DNA from: ChocPot-Mid sp043804925
GTDB lineage: Bacteria; Bacteroidota; Ignavibacteria; Kapaibacteriales; UBA2268
Assembly: GCA_043804925.1 (NCBI GenBank)
Contig: JAZDIP010000036.1
Span: 1-64,000 of the forward strand
Direction of reading: 5' to 3'
Length of the DNA stretch: 64,000 nt
Shown: piece by piece, positions 23,754 to 33,899 of the stretch
How the letters are laid out: each line of letters begins with the position of its first letter
Position numbering within the stretch: position 1 is the first letter of the stretch
Notes under the pieces: model-generated
Database searches by the model: none
What the model was told of the DNA's origin: nothing
What the model saw: only the letters and a program-made list of their open reading frames with translations
Translations under genes and position numbers: made by a program

Positions 23754-26276
23754 GTGAAATCAAAAAATAACAAATTAATAACCTTACTCGCTGTACTGGC
23801 TATACTGGCTATCCCGATGGAAAGCATATTCGGCCAGCATCTGCAGAACCTGACCGGAGGCAAAATTAAAAATGCCGGTGTAATTCGCTTAATAGACAAT
23901 AATGGCGAATTGCAAAATGAACTGGCTGCTGATGCGGCTATGGGCGTAGGTTACGATGGTGAATTCACGACACCAAGCGGTACTATCGAGTTTGCAGGTT
24001 CAACAAACCTTTTTGCCGGAACTGCACCGTTTGCTCAGGGTAATGATACCAGAATCAACGGCTGGGTTGTTTACACAAGCGCAAGTGGTCAAACTCTTGA
24101 CCCTGACACCTGGTACACTAATCTTGGCTTGAGATTAGCCGGTGCAAAAGACTTTGGTGCAGGTACTTATAACATTGACCATGTCTATACATCTGACAGG
24201 GCAGGTAATAGAAATTACAACACAAGTACTGTTATCTATGATGGTGGTATTGATGAGACCGGAGCACCTGTAGCTGCCGGGGTTGAAGACCAGGATGTAT
24301 TTGCTGAAAATGGTGCTGCCGCTGCCACTAATGCTTATTATAACCTGTACTTTGATAATGACGGTATCAAGACATTACAGACAGATGCTGTCTATTGGCA
24401 AAATAATGCTGTAAATGAAATCAGTCTTGACAATGGAGCTGTTTATGTGGTTGAAGGTACTCAGGTGGCATTAGGTGGCTGTACTGTTACTACTACTAAT
24501 ACTGTTGGTGGTACAACAGCAAAACCATCAGCAATTGATGTTGATGGTACAGGTGGTGTTGCTGGACAGGATGGCTGGTTTAGGACGAACACAGGTGTCG
24601 GTACAATTGCGGGTGATGTATTTATTCATTCCGGCGGTACATATATTACCGATGACGTTGGATTACAAACTTATAGCGGTAATGTTACTGTTGGTGATGA
24701 TTATACGGGCGGTATAACTAATACAAGCGGTAGCTTGACATTGGATGCAGGCGATATGACTTTTGCCGATGGAAGTACTTTAACATTAACAAACGTTGCC
24801 GGACATATTGTCAACGGACCTGCCAGATTATTGTTATTTGAAGGTGCTGCTGACTTTGAAAATACAGTTGGATGGGATGCAACAACTGCAAGAGCCAACA
24901 TGGAATTTGATGTTACTTCAACAACAGAATATGCTGGTACTGACGACATTGAAAGTACAGGTGAAAATTATCCTTATGGTAATTTGACCGTATCCAGCGC
25001 CGCACAGGAAAATATTGAAACTTCTACAATGGTTTTCGTTGCCGGTAATTTTTCATTGACCGGGAATGACCTATGGGCAGACCAACCCCAAGACCCATCG
25101 GACGGAAGCTCTGAAGTTTTGGTTATGTTAGATGAAAATGCAACGATGACTTATGGTGTTGACATGGAAGTTGTCGGTGCTGTCCGCCGTTATACCGGCG
25201 GTTCTTCGGCTACTATGACATTCAATAACACTGCTACACAATCAGCAATTTCTGATGTTCCCGCTGAAGTTACATGGCTTCAGTATGCTATTTGGAAGGG
25301 AGAAGCACCAAATGAAAATGGTACCGGAAATGCTATGGACGTTGACAGAAGAACATTGTTTAATGTTGATGCGGCTGCGGCAGCAGGGACGTCAACATGG
25401 AAAGCATACTTGAGATTAGGTTACCTTACCGGTGAATGTGGTGCGGCAACTCCCGACTATTATAATTCTTTAAGGTTTAGAACATATACACCTAATGCCG
25501 GAGCAGATGATAAAATCACAACAGGTATTGTTGTCAACAGGCATATTGCGTTTGATGTAAATTCAAACTTCGCATGGGCTGAATTGTATGGATTTACAAC
25601 CGGTGAATTGGATGGTGACTTGAAAGAAACGGTTCCCGATGGAAACGAAATATTCCTGCGTGGAGGTCCAACTTGGTTCATAACCATCAACAACGGACGT
25701 TGGTCAAACCCGAACACATGGGACGAAGGTATTCAGCCGGGTCCGAACGACCTCTGTTTGGTTAGACATACAGTATGGGCTGGATTTGTTAATAACATTG
25801 ACGGATATGCAATTAACGAATCAGTTCACTTGGCTACCTTTACAACAGATGTTAGTAACCTAACTTCATATATCCAGATCTATAATGCAGCAGCAGCAGC
25901 TCCTGCCCCGGCGTATCATGGTGCTTTGGTATTTGGTGAAAAAGCTGCAGCTGATGGTGCCGGTTCTCACGAAACAGACCCTGCATGGGGTTTGAGAGAA
26001 GACGGTCAGGGTAACTACGGTGGTGCTTGGGATAACACTGAAGGTCTACCTGGTTTATCCATTACTCAAGGTACTATAGAAGCAACTCCAATAGTTGACG
26101 GTGGCGCTGTAGATGTTACTGATGCAGATATACTATTACAACATTATGATGCAGCTGTTGCTACATTATATAACGGAGGTTTGTACGTACATGGACAAAC
26201 ACAGTTAACAGTTCCAACATTGCTGACAAGTGCCGCAATGCTTATGAACGCAGGTACAATTATTGTAGGTCAATAA
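23754..26276 (+). CDS. Large secreted surface protein (beta-rich)
   Basis: An 840-residue protein starting at GTG (AGGAGG nine bases upstream) with a signal peptide (ITLLAVLAILAIPMESIFG). It is rich in Gly, Ala, Thr and Asn in repeated short beta-strand patterns, like beta-helix or adhesin proteins. A GRWSNPNTWDEGIQPGPND motif is typical of FCB surface proteins. Its N-terminal NLTGGKIKNAGVIRL resembles LNTSGKIVNTGEIHI in the next gene, so the two share a domain. No classic T9SS sorting domain is visible at the C-terminus (LLTSAAMLMNAGTIIVGQ). It may be a major surface component. Function unknown. Confidence 0.75.
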   Translation: MKSKNNKLITLLAVLAILAIPMESIFGQHLQNLTGGKIKNAGVIRLIDNNGELQNELAADAAMGVGYDGEFTTPSGTIEFAGSTNLFAGTAPFAQGNDTRINGWVVYTSASGQTLDPDTWYTNLGLRLAGAKDFGAGTYNIDHVYTSDRAGNRNYNTSTVIYDGGIDETGAPVAAGVEDQDVFAENGAAAATNAYYNLYFDNDGIKTLQTDAVYWQNNAVNEISLDNGAVYVVEGTQVALGGCTVTTTNTVGGTTAKPSAIDVDGTGGVAGQDGWFRTNTGVGTIAGDVFIHSGGTYITDDVGLQTYSGNVTVGDDYTGGITNTSGSLTLDAGDMTFADGSTLTLTNVAGHIVNGPARLLLFEGAADFENTVGWDATTARANMEFDVTSTTEYAGTDDIESTGENYPYGNLTVSSAAQENIETSTMVFVAGNFSLTGNDLWADQPQDPSDGSSEVLVMLDENATMTYGVDMEVVGAVRRYTGGSSATMTFNNTATQSAISDVPAEVTWLQYAIWKGEAPNENGTGNAMDVDRRTLFNVDAAAAAGTSTWKAYLRLGYLTGECGAATPDYYNSLRFRTYTPNAGADDKITTGIVVNRHIAFDVNSNFAWAELYGFTTGELDGDLKETVPDGNEIFLRGGPTWFITINNGRWSNPNTWDEGIQPGPNDLCLVRHTVWAGFVNNIDGYAINESVHLATFTTDVSNLTSYIQIYNAAAAAPAPAYHGALVFGEKAAADGAGSHETDPAWGLREDGQGNYGGAWDNTEGLPGLSITQGTIEATPIVDGGAVDVTDADILLQHYDAAVATLYNGGLYVHGQTQLTVPTLLTSAAMLMNAGTIIVGQ

Positions 26277-26288
26277 TTTGATTTTTAT

Positions 26289-26322
26289 TAATCTTCAGCC
26301 CGTTCAACGGGCTGAAGATTTA
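26289..26322 (+). terminator. Strong hairpin between two surface-protein genes
   Basis: AATCTTCAGCCCGTT pairs with AACGGGCTGAAGATT almost without a loop and is followed by TATTTTATTT. It lies 12 bp after the first surface-protein stop and 27 bp before the next start. It could end most transcripts and let only part of transcription reach the two downstream genes. Confidence 0.8.
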
Positions 26323-26349
26323 TTTTATTTGATAATTTAATTTGGGTTT

Positions 26350-28506
26350 ATGTCAAAAAAAATAAACATATTGTTAATTTCGGGTATAATATTTTTTTTG
26401 CCCTTTTGCAATATTGCATATTCCCAATTAAATACCTCCGGCAAAATTGTAAATACGGGTGAAATCCATATCAAAATGAAATCCCTTATCCAAACCGGTG
26501 GACATATTGATAATGAAGAAGGGAAAATTTTCACAAGCGGTCCAAGTACCACATTCTCTCAGGATACATTGCTTGGATATATGGAATACAACCTTGACGA
26601 TATGGGATTTGTTCAATATATTCCCCAGATTGTTTACGATTCGGTTTTGTTTTATGGCGGCAGGTCAAAAAAACAATTTACAAAATACAATCCCCAACCA
26701 AAACTTAACTTAACTTCATTAAGCTATTTCTATTCAGATTCTTCTGTTAATTTGGCGTACACTACAATGGATACCATTAAAACTCTCGGCTATGTATCTC
26801 ATTTCGGAAGTATCAATTCCGGGCAGATGTTTGGGCGTGTAACAATGATTGGTTTTATACCTCAAGGCATTGACGGAAAAGGATTGTTTAAAGAGCTTGA
26901 ACTGGACAATAAGGAAGGGGCTGATGTCAAAAATGGCGGTGGTTTCAGAATTAATATTGCCCTTGAACTCAGAAGAGGTATGTTCAGGAATAACGATACC
27001 AATAATTTTGCATTGATGAAGGAAGCTTTAGTAATTAGATGGAGCGGGGCAGGTATAAGCTACGAACCGATTGACAGCATAATATCCGTTCATTATAAAG
27101 GTGATTCTGCTATGGTGACAGGTGCCGAAATTCCTACAGCCGATTCGGTATTGCAGGATTTGGTAGTCGAAAACATAGGCGGTTTAACTTTAAACAGGGA
27201 TGTAATTCACCACAGGCAACTCGATTTAGGAACATTCATCAATACCGAACTCGATACGAACAACAAATTTGTTTTAACTTCCACAGCCGCTACAGACCCG
27301 ATTTTCAGGACGCCGGATAGCGAAGTAATCGGAAGCTACAGGCGTACAACTTTAAAATATAATAACGTTGAAACATATTTTAATAATAAATATACTTATG
27401 TTCTCTTTGGTACGATTGACAGTGCCGGAGGTGCGACTGAGATGACTTTGCGCGTAATTCCAAAGAAGTTCCCGGTAGAAGCCCTGCCTTTCCAAAATAC
27501 GAAAGTCGAAAGGGATATTTACATTTCCGCAAAAGACGCTAATGGAAACCCTATTGATTCCGGAATGAACTTCGTTTTGGGTTACGGTTGGAGACATATA
27601 ATGGCAGAACCGGCTCGGCACGAGACTAACAATTTGAATGTTCCGGAAATCATTTTGCAAAGATGGGAAGATATAATGTGGCGTGATATTCGTACATCCG
27701 AAGTTCCTCAAACAGATGCAGACGGATGGGCTTATGCGAAGGCAACCGGTATAAACCGTATCGGACAATTTGCAATTGGCATAAGCGATGTGGCTCAACT
27801 TGTTTTAAGAGCCAGAGCACTGATGGAAGGTCCATACAGATATGGCACGATGGCAACCGATTTACAAAAACGTGGATTGCTCCCTAACACACCACCGGAT
27901 ATATATCCTTATAATTTGGACCCTAAGAGGGATTCAAATGTTGCGAATATAATTGATACAGGGATAGTAGACTGGGTATTAATAGAATTTTACAAAGATT
28001 CGTTGAACTCAGGCGAAGTATTTTACAGGTGTGCTTTTATGCGTTCCGACGGTATGATTGTTGATGTTGACGGAACATCCAATGTCAGTATAGCACGTGG
28101 AGGGATGGAAGAAGGCAATTATTATGTTGGAATAAGGCATAGAAATCATTTACCGATATATTCCCTTAACTATGTGGCAATATTCCCAAGCCCTGACAAA
28201 CCGGTATTTGATTTGACAAAACCGGAGTACATTTTCGGAGGAGCGTCAGCTATGAAACCCGTCGGATTTGATTTGGACAATTCACTATTATTTGCGATGG
28301 TGGCAGGCGATGTTGACGGTGATGGGTATATAACGGACAAAGATGACATTTTTGGAAAAGTTTTGGAACGCGATGATTTGAAGATTTGGGAAAAAAGGGA
28401 CATCGAGGGCTATTTACCTTGGGATGTTACTTTAAGTGGATATATACATACGCGTGATTTGAATTATAGCTGGAACAATCGCGGACGTTCAGCGATTACT
28501 CCTTAA
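26350..28506 (+). CDS. Secreted protein with C-terminal dockerin-like module
   Basis: The 718-residue protein has a signal peptide (NILLISGIIFFLPFCNIAYS) and a long beta-rich body. The C-terminus reads AGDVDGDGYITDKDDIFGKV and then WDVTLSGYIHTRDLNYSWNN, about 45 residues apart. These are two calcium-loop-like repeats as in dockerin modules. In other bacteria dockerins bind cohesin domains on partner proteins. The 3' neighbour, 13 bp away, has an N-terminal beta-sandwich that could be such a partner. The N-terminal region resembles that of the gene upstream. Confidence 0.7.
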   Translation: MSKKINILLISGIIFFLPFCNIAYSQLNTSGKIVNTGEIHIKMKSLIQTGGHIDNEEGKIFTSGPSTTFSQDTLLGYMEYNLDDMGFVQYIPQIVYDSVLFYGGRSKKQFTKYNPQPKLNLTSLSYFYSDSSVNLAYTTMDTIKTLGYVSHFGSINSGQMFGRVTMIGFIPQGIDGKGLFKELELDNKEGADVKNGGGFRINIALELRRGMFRNNDTNNFALMKEALVIRWSGAGISYEPIDSIISVHYKGDSAMVTGAEIPTADSVLQDLVVENIGGLTLNRDVIHHRQLDLGTFINTELDTNNKFVLTSTAATDPIFRTPDSEVIGSYRRTTLKYNNVETYFNNKYTYVLFGTIDSAGGATEMTLRVIPKKFPVEALPFQNTKVERDIYISAKDANGNPIDSGMNFVLGYGWRHIMAEPARHETNNLNVPEIILQRWEDIMWRDIRTSEVPQTDADGWAYAKATGINRIGQFAIGISDVAQLVLRARALMEGPYRYGTMATDLQKRGLLPNTPPDIYPYNLDPKRDSNVANIIDTGIVDWVLIEFYKDSLNSGEVFYRCAFMRSDGMIVDVDGTSNVSIARGGMEEGNYYVGIRHRNHLPIYSLNYVAIFPSPDKPVFDLTKPEYIFGGASAMKPVGFDLDNSLLFAMVAGDVDGDGYITDKDDIFGKVLERDDLKIWEKRDIEGYLPWDVTLSGYIHTRDLNYSWNNRGRSAITP

Positions 28507-28519
28507 AATCGGGAATAAA

Positions 28520-29860
28520 ATGAAAAAGATATATTTTTTTTTTATAATTTTATTATTTACACAGACGGCACACTCGCAACAGTACTCTGATTCTGTAATA
28601 GCAATAGTACGGGCAGAAAAATTCATACCATTTATGACCGGCGATACCATTCAATTCGACTTGAGTATTATTAATGCTTCGGACAAAGTTCTATCAACGA
28701 CATACAGGTGGGATAGCTGGGCAAATGCCACAATTCAACTCGGCTTTGACGACCCTAATTTTAACATTAATACCGGTAATTTTATTATTGAATTCATACG
28801 TGATTCAAGCGATGTAACGAACATAGAAACCGGTTTGCCGGGCAACCAAATTCCACCTGACATATATTATATGACTCCAAGAATAATTGACGGGAAGATT
28901 AGCATAACGATTATCGGTCCGGAACAATATGGCAATTGCCGCGGTATTGCACCGGGAGAAAAAATGCGTCTGGGAACTTTTTACATGATTTCGACACAAG
29001 GTGTAATTCCCTATCATAAAATTAATTTTTTATCAACAACGGATGCCGACCCGTATTTTTACTATCAGGCATTAGCGGCAAAGACAAATACGGAGGTACA
29101 AATACGAGGTACAAAATGGTATAATCCTGATGATAATATCGAGTTAAATAATTCCTCACTTGCAACAAAAGTAAAATATGAAATTGATTTGAACATGCCA
29201 CCGATGATTGTTGACACATTTTATGTATCGTATGCAGGACAAAAGAAGGATACCTGCGTTTGGATAACCTCCAGCGAGCCGGTGCATAAAGGTTTTATAT
29301 TGAAAAGAGATCTCGTACCTTACGAAACAAAATACGAAGATTATGATTTTAATTTTATTTCTGATGTGGGAAGGTGGGACAGGATACGAAAACCGACAGA
29401 TACATTATTAATCGGTAATATAACTCACATGTACGGATATGACTACCGCTACGAATTCGATACAGTTCCTTACAGGGATGAAAAGTATTGCTATGAACTG
29501 TCATATACTAATTTGGCAGGAGATACTATTCCTTTAGATACGGCATGTATCGATATACCCGATGTTTTGATATATTCTGCCAAAGCAAGTCCTAATCCAT
29601 TTTCGGAAACAACTCAAATCGAATTCCGCTTAGAGGAAGAATCAGTTGTCAGTTGTATGGTCTATGATATTGAAGGAAGAGTAGTCGCGAAAATTTTTGA
29701 AGACCTGGTACTTGGTGTCGGCCTTCATACTGAATTTTCATTCCAGGCACAGATATTTGCACCTCAAGGTTTGTATGATATAGTTATCTATGCTGTCCCA
29801 ACGGAGGATATGCCTATTAAGAAAGGAAGGGCTGTGATTAAAACCCAGTTGATTCGATAG
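28520..29860 (+). CDS. T9SS-sorted surface protein, possibly cohesin-like
   Basis: A 446-residue protein with signal peptide (KIYFFFIILLFTQTAHSQ). The N-terminal beta-sandwich (FMTGDTIQFDLSIINASD, then ATIQLGF and KISITIIGPEQYG, GEKMRLGTFYM) has the rhythm of cohesin-like domains. The C-terminal T9SS sorting domain is YSAKASPNPFSETTQIEFRL to GRAVIKTQLIR. It lies 13 bp after the dockerin-like gene on the same strand, so the pair could form a complex on the cell surface. The cohesin call is my inference; the sorting domain is clearer. Confidence 0.75.
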   Translation: MKKIYFFFIILLFTQTAHSQQYSDSVIAIVRAEKFIPFMTGDTIQFDLSIINASDKVLSTTYRWDSWANATIQLGFDDPNFNINTGNFIIEFIRDSSDVTNIETGLPGNQIPPDIYYMTPRIIDGKISITIIGPEQYGNCRGIAPGEKMRLGTFYMISTQGVIPYHKINFLSTTDADPYFYYQALAAKTNTEVQIRGTKWYNPDDNIELNNSSLATKVKYEIDLNMPPMIVDTFYVSYAGQKKDTCVWITSSEPVHKGFILKRDLVPYETKYEDYDFNFISDVGRWDRIRKPTDTLLIGNITHMYGYDYRYEFDTVPYRDEKYCYELSYTNLAGDTIPLDTACIDIPDVLIYSAKASPNPFSETTQIEFRLEEESVVSCMVYDIEGRVVAKIFEDLVLGVGLHTEFSFQAQIFAPQGLYDIVIYAVPTEDMPIKKGRAVIKTQLIR

Positions 29861-29956
29861 ATTATAAAGTTTATCAAGTTTGAGTGTACCATAAATCAAC
29901 CCAATCTGTATTTTTATAAATCAATTTTATTTGGATTTGTGCTTATTGCATCTTTA

Positions 29957-32146
29957 TCACCATTTAATTCCATTTAAATTCAGCCAATCCTGTGCAGGAT
30001 TATCTCCTAATCTTGCCGCTTTTTGGTAACATTCAACAACTTTGTTCATTTTTCCTGTTTTCTGGTATACAACAGCCATGTTTTTTAGCATCACTGTGTT
30101 CCCGGGTTGAATATGTAAAGCGTCATTAAACGTAGCTATTGCATCTTCATATTTTTCCAAACTCGTTTGAACAACAGCCAATTTGGTGTATGCGTCAATG
30201 AAATTGGGATTGTTCTTAATAACCTGCTTAAATATATCTTCTGATTTTTTCAAATCACCATCATTCATAAGTTTAACTCCATTTTCATATAGATTTTGAG
30301 TCTTGTTATCGGTACTTTGAGATTTATTGTTTTCTCTTGGATTCCGGACATAAGCAAGAAATGATTTGGCTTCTTCATTGTCCGGTTCTTTTTCTAATGC
30401 CAACAGTAAATATTCTTCTGCCTTTTCCTGATTGTTTTGCTCTGAATATAATAATCCAAAATTAATATATGTTTTTACTGATTTGCGGTTAATTGATAAT
30501 GCTCTATTTAAAATTCTTTCAGCTTTACCGTATTGCTTCTTTGCGATTAAAACTGAAGCATAGTTGTTTAAAGCGTCAAAATAATTCTTATCAATCCCGA
30601 TTGCTTTATTCAAATATTCCTCAGCTTTATTCATTTCGTTTCTTTCCATCAAAATCGTTGCGAAATTATTATAAGCGGCAGCATTGTTTGAGTCGGATTT
30701 AATAGCATCCAAATAAGAAGTACTTGCATTTCCGGTTTGATTGATTTCATAATATAAATTTCCAAGATTGTTATATGCCATGCTGTAATTTGGCTTTAGG
30801 GAAATTGCTTTTTCAAATAGTTCTTTTGCTCTTTTGTAATCTTTATTTTTCTCAAAATATGCGAGCCCGAGGTTGTTGTAATAAAAAGCAACATCATGGT
30901 TTTTTTCTATCATATCTGAAAATAAAGTGAATTCATTTTGCCATACTTTTGCTCTGTTGTAGGTAGTGAAGCCAAGGAAAATAACCCAAATAATTACTAT
31001 AGGGACAACTTCTTTTCTTAACCATAATAATTTGTTGTTATTGTTTTCGACAAATAAATAATATATTCCCCATGTAATAATTAGTACGAATGCAAAAGAT
31101 GGGAGATATGCAAACCGGTCTGCAGTAATGGCATTTCCAACGGCTACGATTTGCAATACAGGAAAAATTGTAACCAAAAAAAACAAAACTGCAAACATGA
31201 CTTTTCTTGTATATTTCTTTGAAAAGTAGGTTACTAATCCAATAATAAAAATAATGACAGAAGATAAGTAAATTATGATTGGATAAGTATTGCCCGATAA
31301 TTTTGGGAAAGGATAATTTGCTGAGAGATTCAATGGAACAAATAACTTTTCGAAATAAAAATACAAGGCATAGAATGACAATAAGATTTTATCGAAAAGA
31401 CCGAACTGTTCCTGAATTCTTAAAGCACCTTCTTGAGTTTGTGCATCAATTGCTATAAAGCCCAAAATTATGGAAATTATGAAAAAAGGCACTTTTTCTC
31501 TTACACTTTGTTTATTAATTTTTCTATGATTGTAATAGTCAATCAAAATCAATGCTATTGGCAGGACTACTGCCACAGCTTTTGAAAGGCAACTTAAAAT
31601 AAAGAATAAAATAACAAAGATATAATTGGTTTTAGTTTTCTCCTTCAGATAATTCAAATAAAATAAGAGTGACAGCATAAAAAAGAAACTGTATAGAACA
31701 TCTTTTCTGCCGCTAATCCAGGAAACAGATTCTACATGTATTGGATGGACGGCAAAGAGAATTGCTGTTATAATTCCAATTTTGTAGTTGCCGGTGAACC
31801 GATGCGTAAAAAATAAAATCAGGATTGTTGTCAAAATATGGAATAAAATGTTTATAATATGAAAGCCAATAGGTGCTTCTCCAAATATCTTGTAATCCAA
31901 AGCAAGGGAGCTTATAGTTAGCGGATTATAATTTCCGAATATATAATTTGACCATATTTTTTGCAAACCTTCCGATGAAAAATCTTGTGTGTATGTATTG
32001 TCTGTTATATAGAAACTATCATCGTAAACGAAACTGCCATTGATAGAAGGTGAAAAAAGTATGAATACTGCAACGGCAATAAAAACTATAGCCGATATTA
32101 TTGCTTTGTCTTCATTTCGAAATAACTCATTAATATATTTTTTCAT
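29957..32146 (-). CDS. TMTC-like polytopic membrane protein with TPR repeats
   Basis: The first 400 or so residues hold about ten membrane helices. They carry motifs of GT-C/TMTC-type proteins: GSFVYDDSFYITDN near the first loop and FAVHPIHVESVSWISGRKDV. The C-terminal third is a run of tetratricopeptide repeats (for example AYNNLGNLYYEINQTGNAST and YNNFATILMERNEMNKAEEY). TMTC proteins in animals are O-mannosyltransferases; the bacterial relatives are mostly uncharacterised. A role in protein or lipid glycosylation is possible. It lies 16 bp after tilS on the same strand. Confidence 0.82.
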   Translation of the reverse strand: MKKYINELFRNEDKAIISAIVFIAVAVFILFSPSINGSFVYDDSFYITDNTYTQDFSSEGLQKIWSNYIFGNYNPLTISSLALDYKIFGEAPIGFHIINILFHILTTILILFFTHRFTGNYKIGIITAILFAVHPIHVESVSWISGRKDVLYSFFFMLSLLFYLNYLKEKTKTNYIFVILFFILSCLSKAVAVVLPIALILIDYYNHRKINKQSVREKVPFFIISIILGFIAIDAQTQEGALRIQEQFGLFDKILLSFYALYFYFEKLFVPLNLSANYPFPKLSGNTYPIIIYLSSVIIFIIGLVTYFSKKYTRKVMFAVLFFLVTIFPVLQIVAVGNAITADRFAYLPSFAFVLIITWGIYYLFVENNNNKLLWLRKEVVPIVIIWVIFLGFTTYNRAKVWQNEFTLFSDMIEKNHDVAFYYNNLGLAYFEKNKDYKRAKELFEKAISLKPNYSMAYNNLGNLYYEINQTGNASTSYLDAIKSDSNNAAAYNNFATILMERNEMNKAEEYLNKAIGIDKNYFDALNNYASVLIAKKQYGKAERILNRALSINRKSVKTYINFGLLYSEQNNQEKAEEYLLLALEKEPDNEEAKSFLAYVRNPRENNKSQSTDNKTQNLYENGVKLMNDGDLKKSEDIFKQVIKNNPNFIDAYTKLAVVQTSLEKYEDAIATFNDALHIQPGNTVMLKNMAVVYQKTGKMNKVVECYQKAARLGDNPAQDWLNLNGIKW

Positions 32147-32162
32147 ATTTTTTTATTATTCT

Positions 32163-33803
32163 CTACTCATTAATATATTCAATCCTAAGAAATTTCATTG
32201 TGTTTTCCGTAATCTTGAAGGTATCGCTCAGGCGCATTCCACAAATCCAGATAATTTCAGATTTTGTTGACAGTAGTAATACATTGCTTTTATCTAATAA
32301 AGTAACTTTATTGTTTGTCAGAAAATCACTTATTTTCATAGAGCCATCCATACCCAGTGGCTTGAAAACATCACCTTGCCGCCAGTTTCTTAAATATAAA
32401 ATCGATGGAACCAAATCCCAATCTATAAATTCTATATTTGGATTAATGGTAAACTTAACTTGTTTCTTTTTTACTTTTTCAAGCTTGACCTTTTTATCAT
32501 TTATTGAAAATACACCTTCCTTTTTTATCGGAATGAACACATCAAACGGATTGTCCAATTTTGAAAAAATCAGTGAATCTCTATCCTTTAGTACAATATA
32601 ATTCTTGTTGATTTCACAAACAGTTCCCACCGGTTTTTCATCGAGTTCAAGAATTCGGTCAATTGTTTGCATTGGGACGTATGGCAAATTAAAATTATTA
32701 GATAATACTTTTTGTAAAACTTCTCCCTGTAAAAAAGGTTCGAGTGTGGAAAAAAGGGACAACTTGATACTGAATCTCCCATTCGATTTATCCTTTATTA
32801 AAACCGGAATAGTTTTTTGTACATGTTTGGAAACAATAGAATCAGCACCTTGTAAGAGTTTTTGGGCTCGGTTTATTGTACCTATTACCGACGAAGAAAA
32901 ATGTTCTTCAATTTTTGGAATAATTTCTAGCCGAATTTTATTTCTCGTATATTGCATTAATTGATTTGTTTCATCTTCGCACCATTGCAATTTCCTCGAT
33001 TGTGCATACTCAATCAGTTCGTATTTTCTGAGACAAATCAAAGGCCTTACCAATGTTAGTTTTTTCGATAATGTTCTTTTAGAAGGAATACCGCTCAAAC
33101 CTGTCAAACCGGAACCCCGAAAAAGATTTATAAAAAATGTTTCGGCGGAATCATCAGAAGTATGTGCTGTCGCTAAATATTGAGCTTGAACTTTTTGTGC
33201 GATTTTTTCGAGGAATCTATAGCGGAGGATTCTTGCTGCATATTCAATTCCTATTCCCTTTGATTCAGCATATCCCCTTACATTTCCACTCTCGGAAAAG
33301 CATGGAATTTTATATTTTTTACAAGTTTCGACTACTAACTTTTGGTCTCTATCCGATGTCTCGTAACGTAGTTTATGATTAAAATGTGCCACACTTAATT
33401 TAAGCAAAGGATATCGCACTGTAAGGTTAGCAAATATGTCGAGCATTGCAATCGAATCTACTCCGCCGCTTACGGCAAGCAAAAAAGTCGAATCAGGATT
33501 CAGATACAATTCCTTGAAGACAAAGTTGTCCACTTTTAGATTCATGGCTTTATATTCATCATATCCTTTTGAATTTTTATTGAAAAGAAATTCTTTATTG
33601 AGGTACTCATAAGAAACACTTTTTAACTCTGACTTAGTCACCTTCTTTTTAATTTGTTTTTCAGTAATATTTTTCTTAACTGCATCAATTGTCAACTGTC
33701 CACTGTTAATTGATGACTGTTGACTAACGACTGAAGACTGTCCGGTGTCAAGTGTCAACAGTTTACTTTCCTTGCTTTTTTTCTTTCTTGCCATTTTTTT
33801 CAT
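32163..33803 (-). CDS. tilS: tRNA(Ile)-lysidine synthase with repeat-derived N-terminal extension
   Basis: TilS modifies C34 of tRNA-Ile(CAU) to lysidine using ATP and lysine, so that it reads AUA. The PP-loop SGGVDS is at residues 112-117, followed by VAHFNHKLR and ATAHTSDDSAETFFINLFRG. The C-terminal domain includes LRNWRQGDVFKPLGM and DKSNVLLL. The 546-residue protein has about 95 extra residues at the N-terminus compared with typical TilS. Residues 16-42 of the extension (TLDTGQSSVVSQQSS, INSGQLTID) are encoded by a low-complexity repeat of the type found between genes. The start may lie farther downstream. Confidence 0.92.
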   Translation of the reverse strand: MKKMARKKKSKESKLLTLDTGQSSVVSQQSSINSGQLTIDAVKKNITEKQIKKKVTKSELKSVSYEYLNKEFLFNKNSKGYDEYKAMNLKVDNFVFKELYLNPDSTFLLAVSGGVDSIAMLDIFANLTVRYPLLKLSVAHFNHKLRYETSDRDQKLVVETCKKYKIPCFSESGNVRGYAESKGIGIEYAARILRYRFLEKIAQKVQAQYLATAHTSDDSAETFFINLFRGSGLTGLSGIPSKRTLSKKLTLVRPLICLRKYELIEYAQSRKLQWCEDETNQLMQYTRNKIRLEIIPKIEEHFSSSVIGTINRAQKLLQGADSIVSKHVQKTIPVLIKDKSNGRFSIKLSLFSTLEPFLQGEVLQKVLSNNFNLPYVPMQTIDRILELDEKPVGTVCEINKNYIVLKDRDSLIFSKLDNPFDVFIPIKKEGVFSINDKKVKLEKVKKKQVKFTINPNIEFIDWDLVPSILYLRNWRQGDVFKPLGMDGSMKISDFLTNNKVTLLDKSNVLLLSTKSEIIWICGMRLSDTFKITENTMKFLRIEYINE

Positions 33804-33853
33804 TTGTTTGAATTATAATTTTACAAATTACTAAAAACTATAAGAGCTTAAAA

Positions 33854-33883
33854 CAAAAAAAGCGGTACAAGACCGCTTTTTTC
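33854..33883 (-). terminator. Intrinsic terminator after the large BNR/T9SS gene
   Basis: On the minus strand AGCGGT-CTTGT-ACCGCT is followed by a run of seven Ts. It lies about 15 bp after the stop at 33900 and before tilS, so it should end the secreted-protein transcript. Confidence 0.85.
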
Positions 33884-33899
33884 TGATATTAAAATATAT

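Noticed and set aside
28520..29860. Firm cohesin annotation
   Set aside because: The sandwich pattern is suggestive, but I could not identify conserved cohesin residues, so it is kept as a hypothesis.
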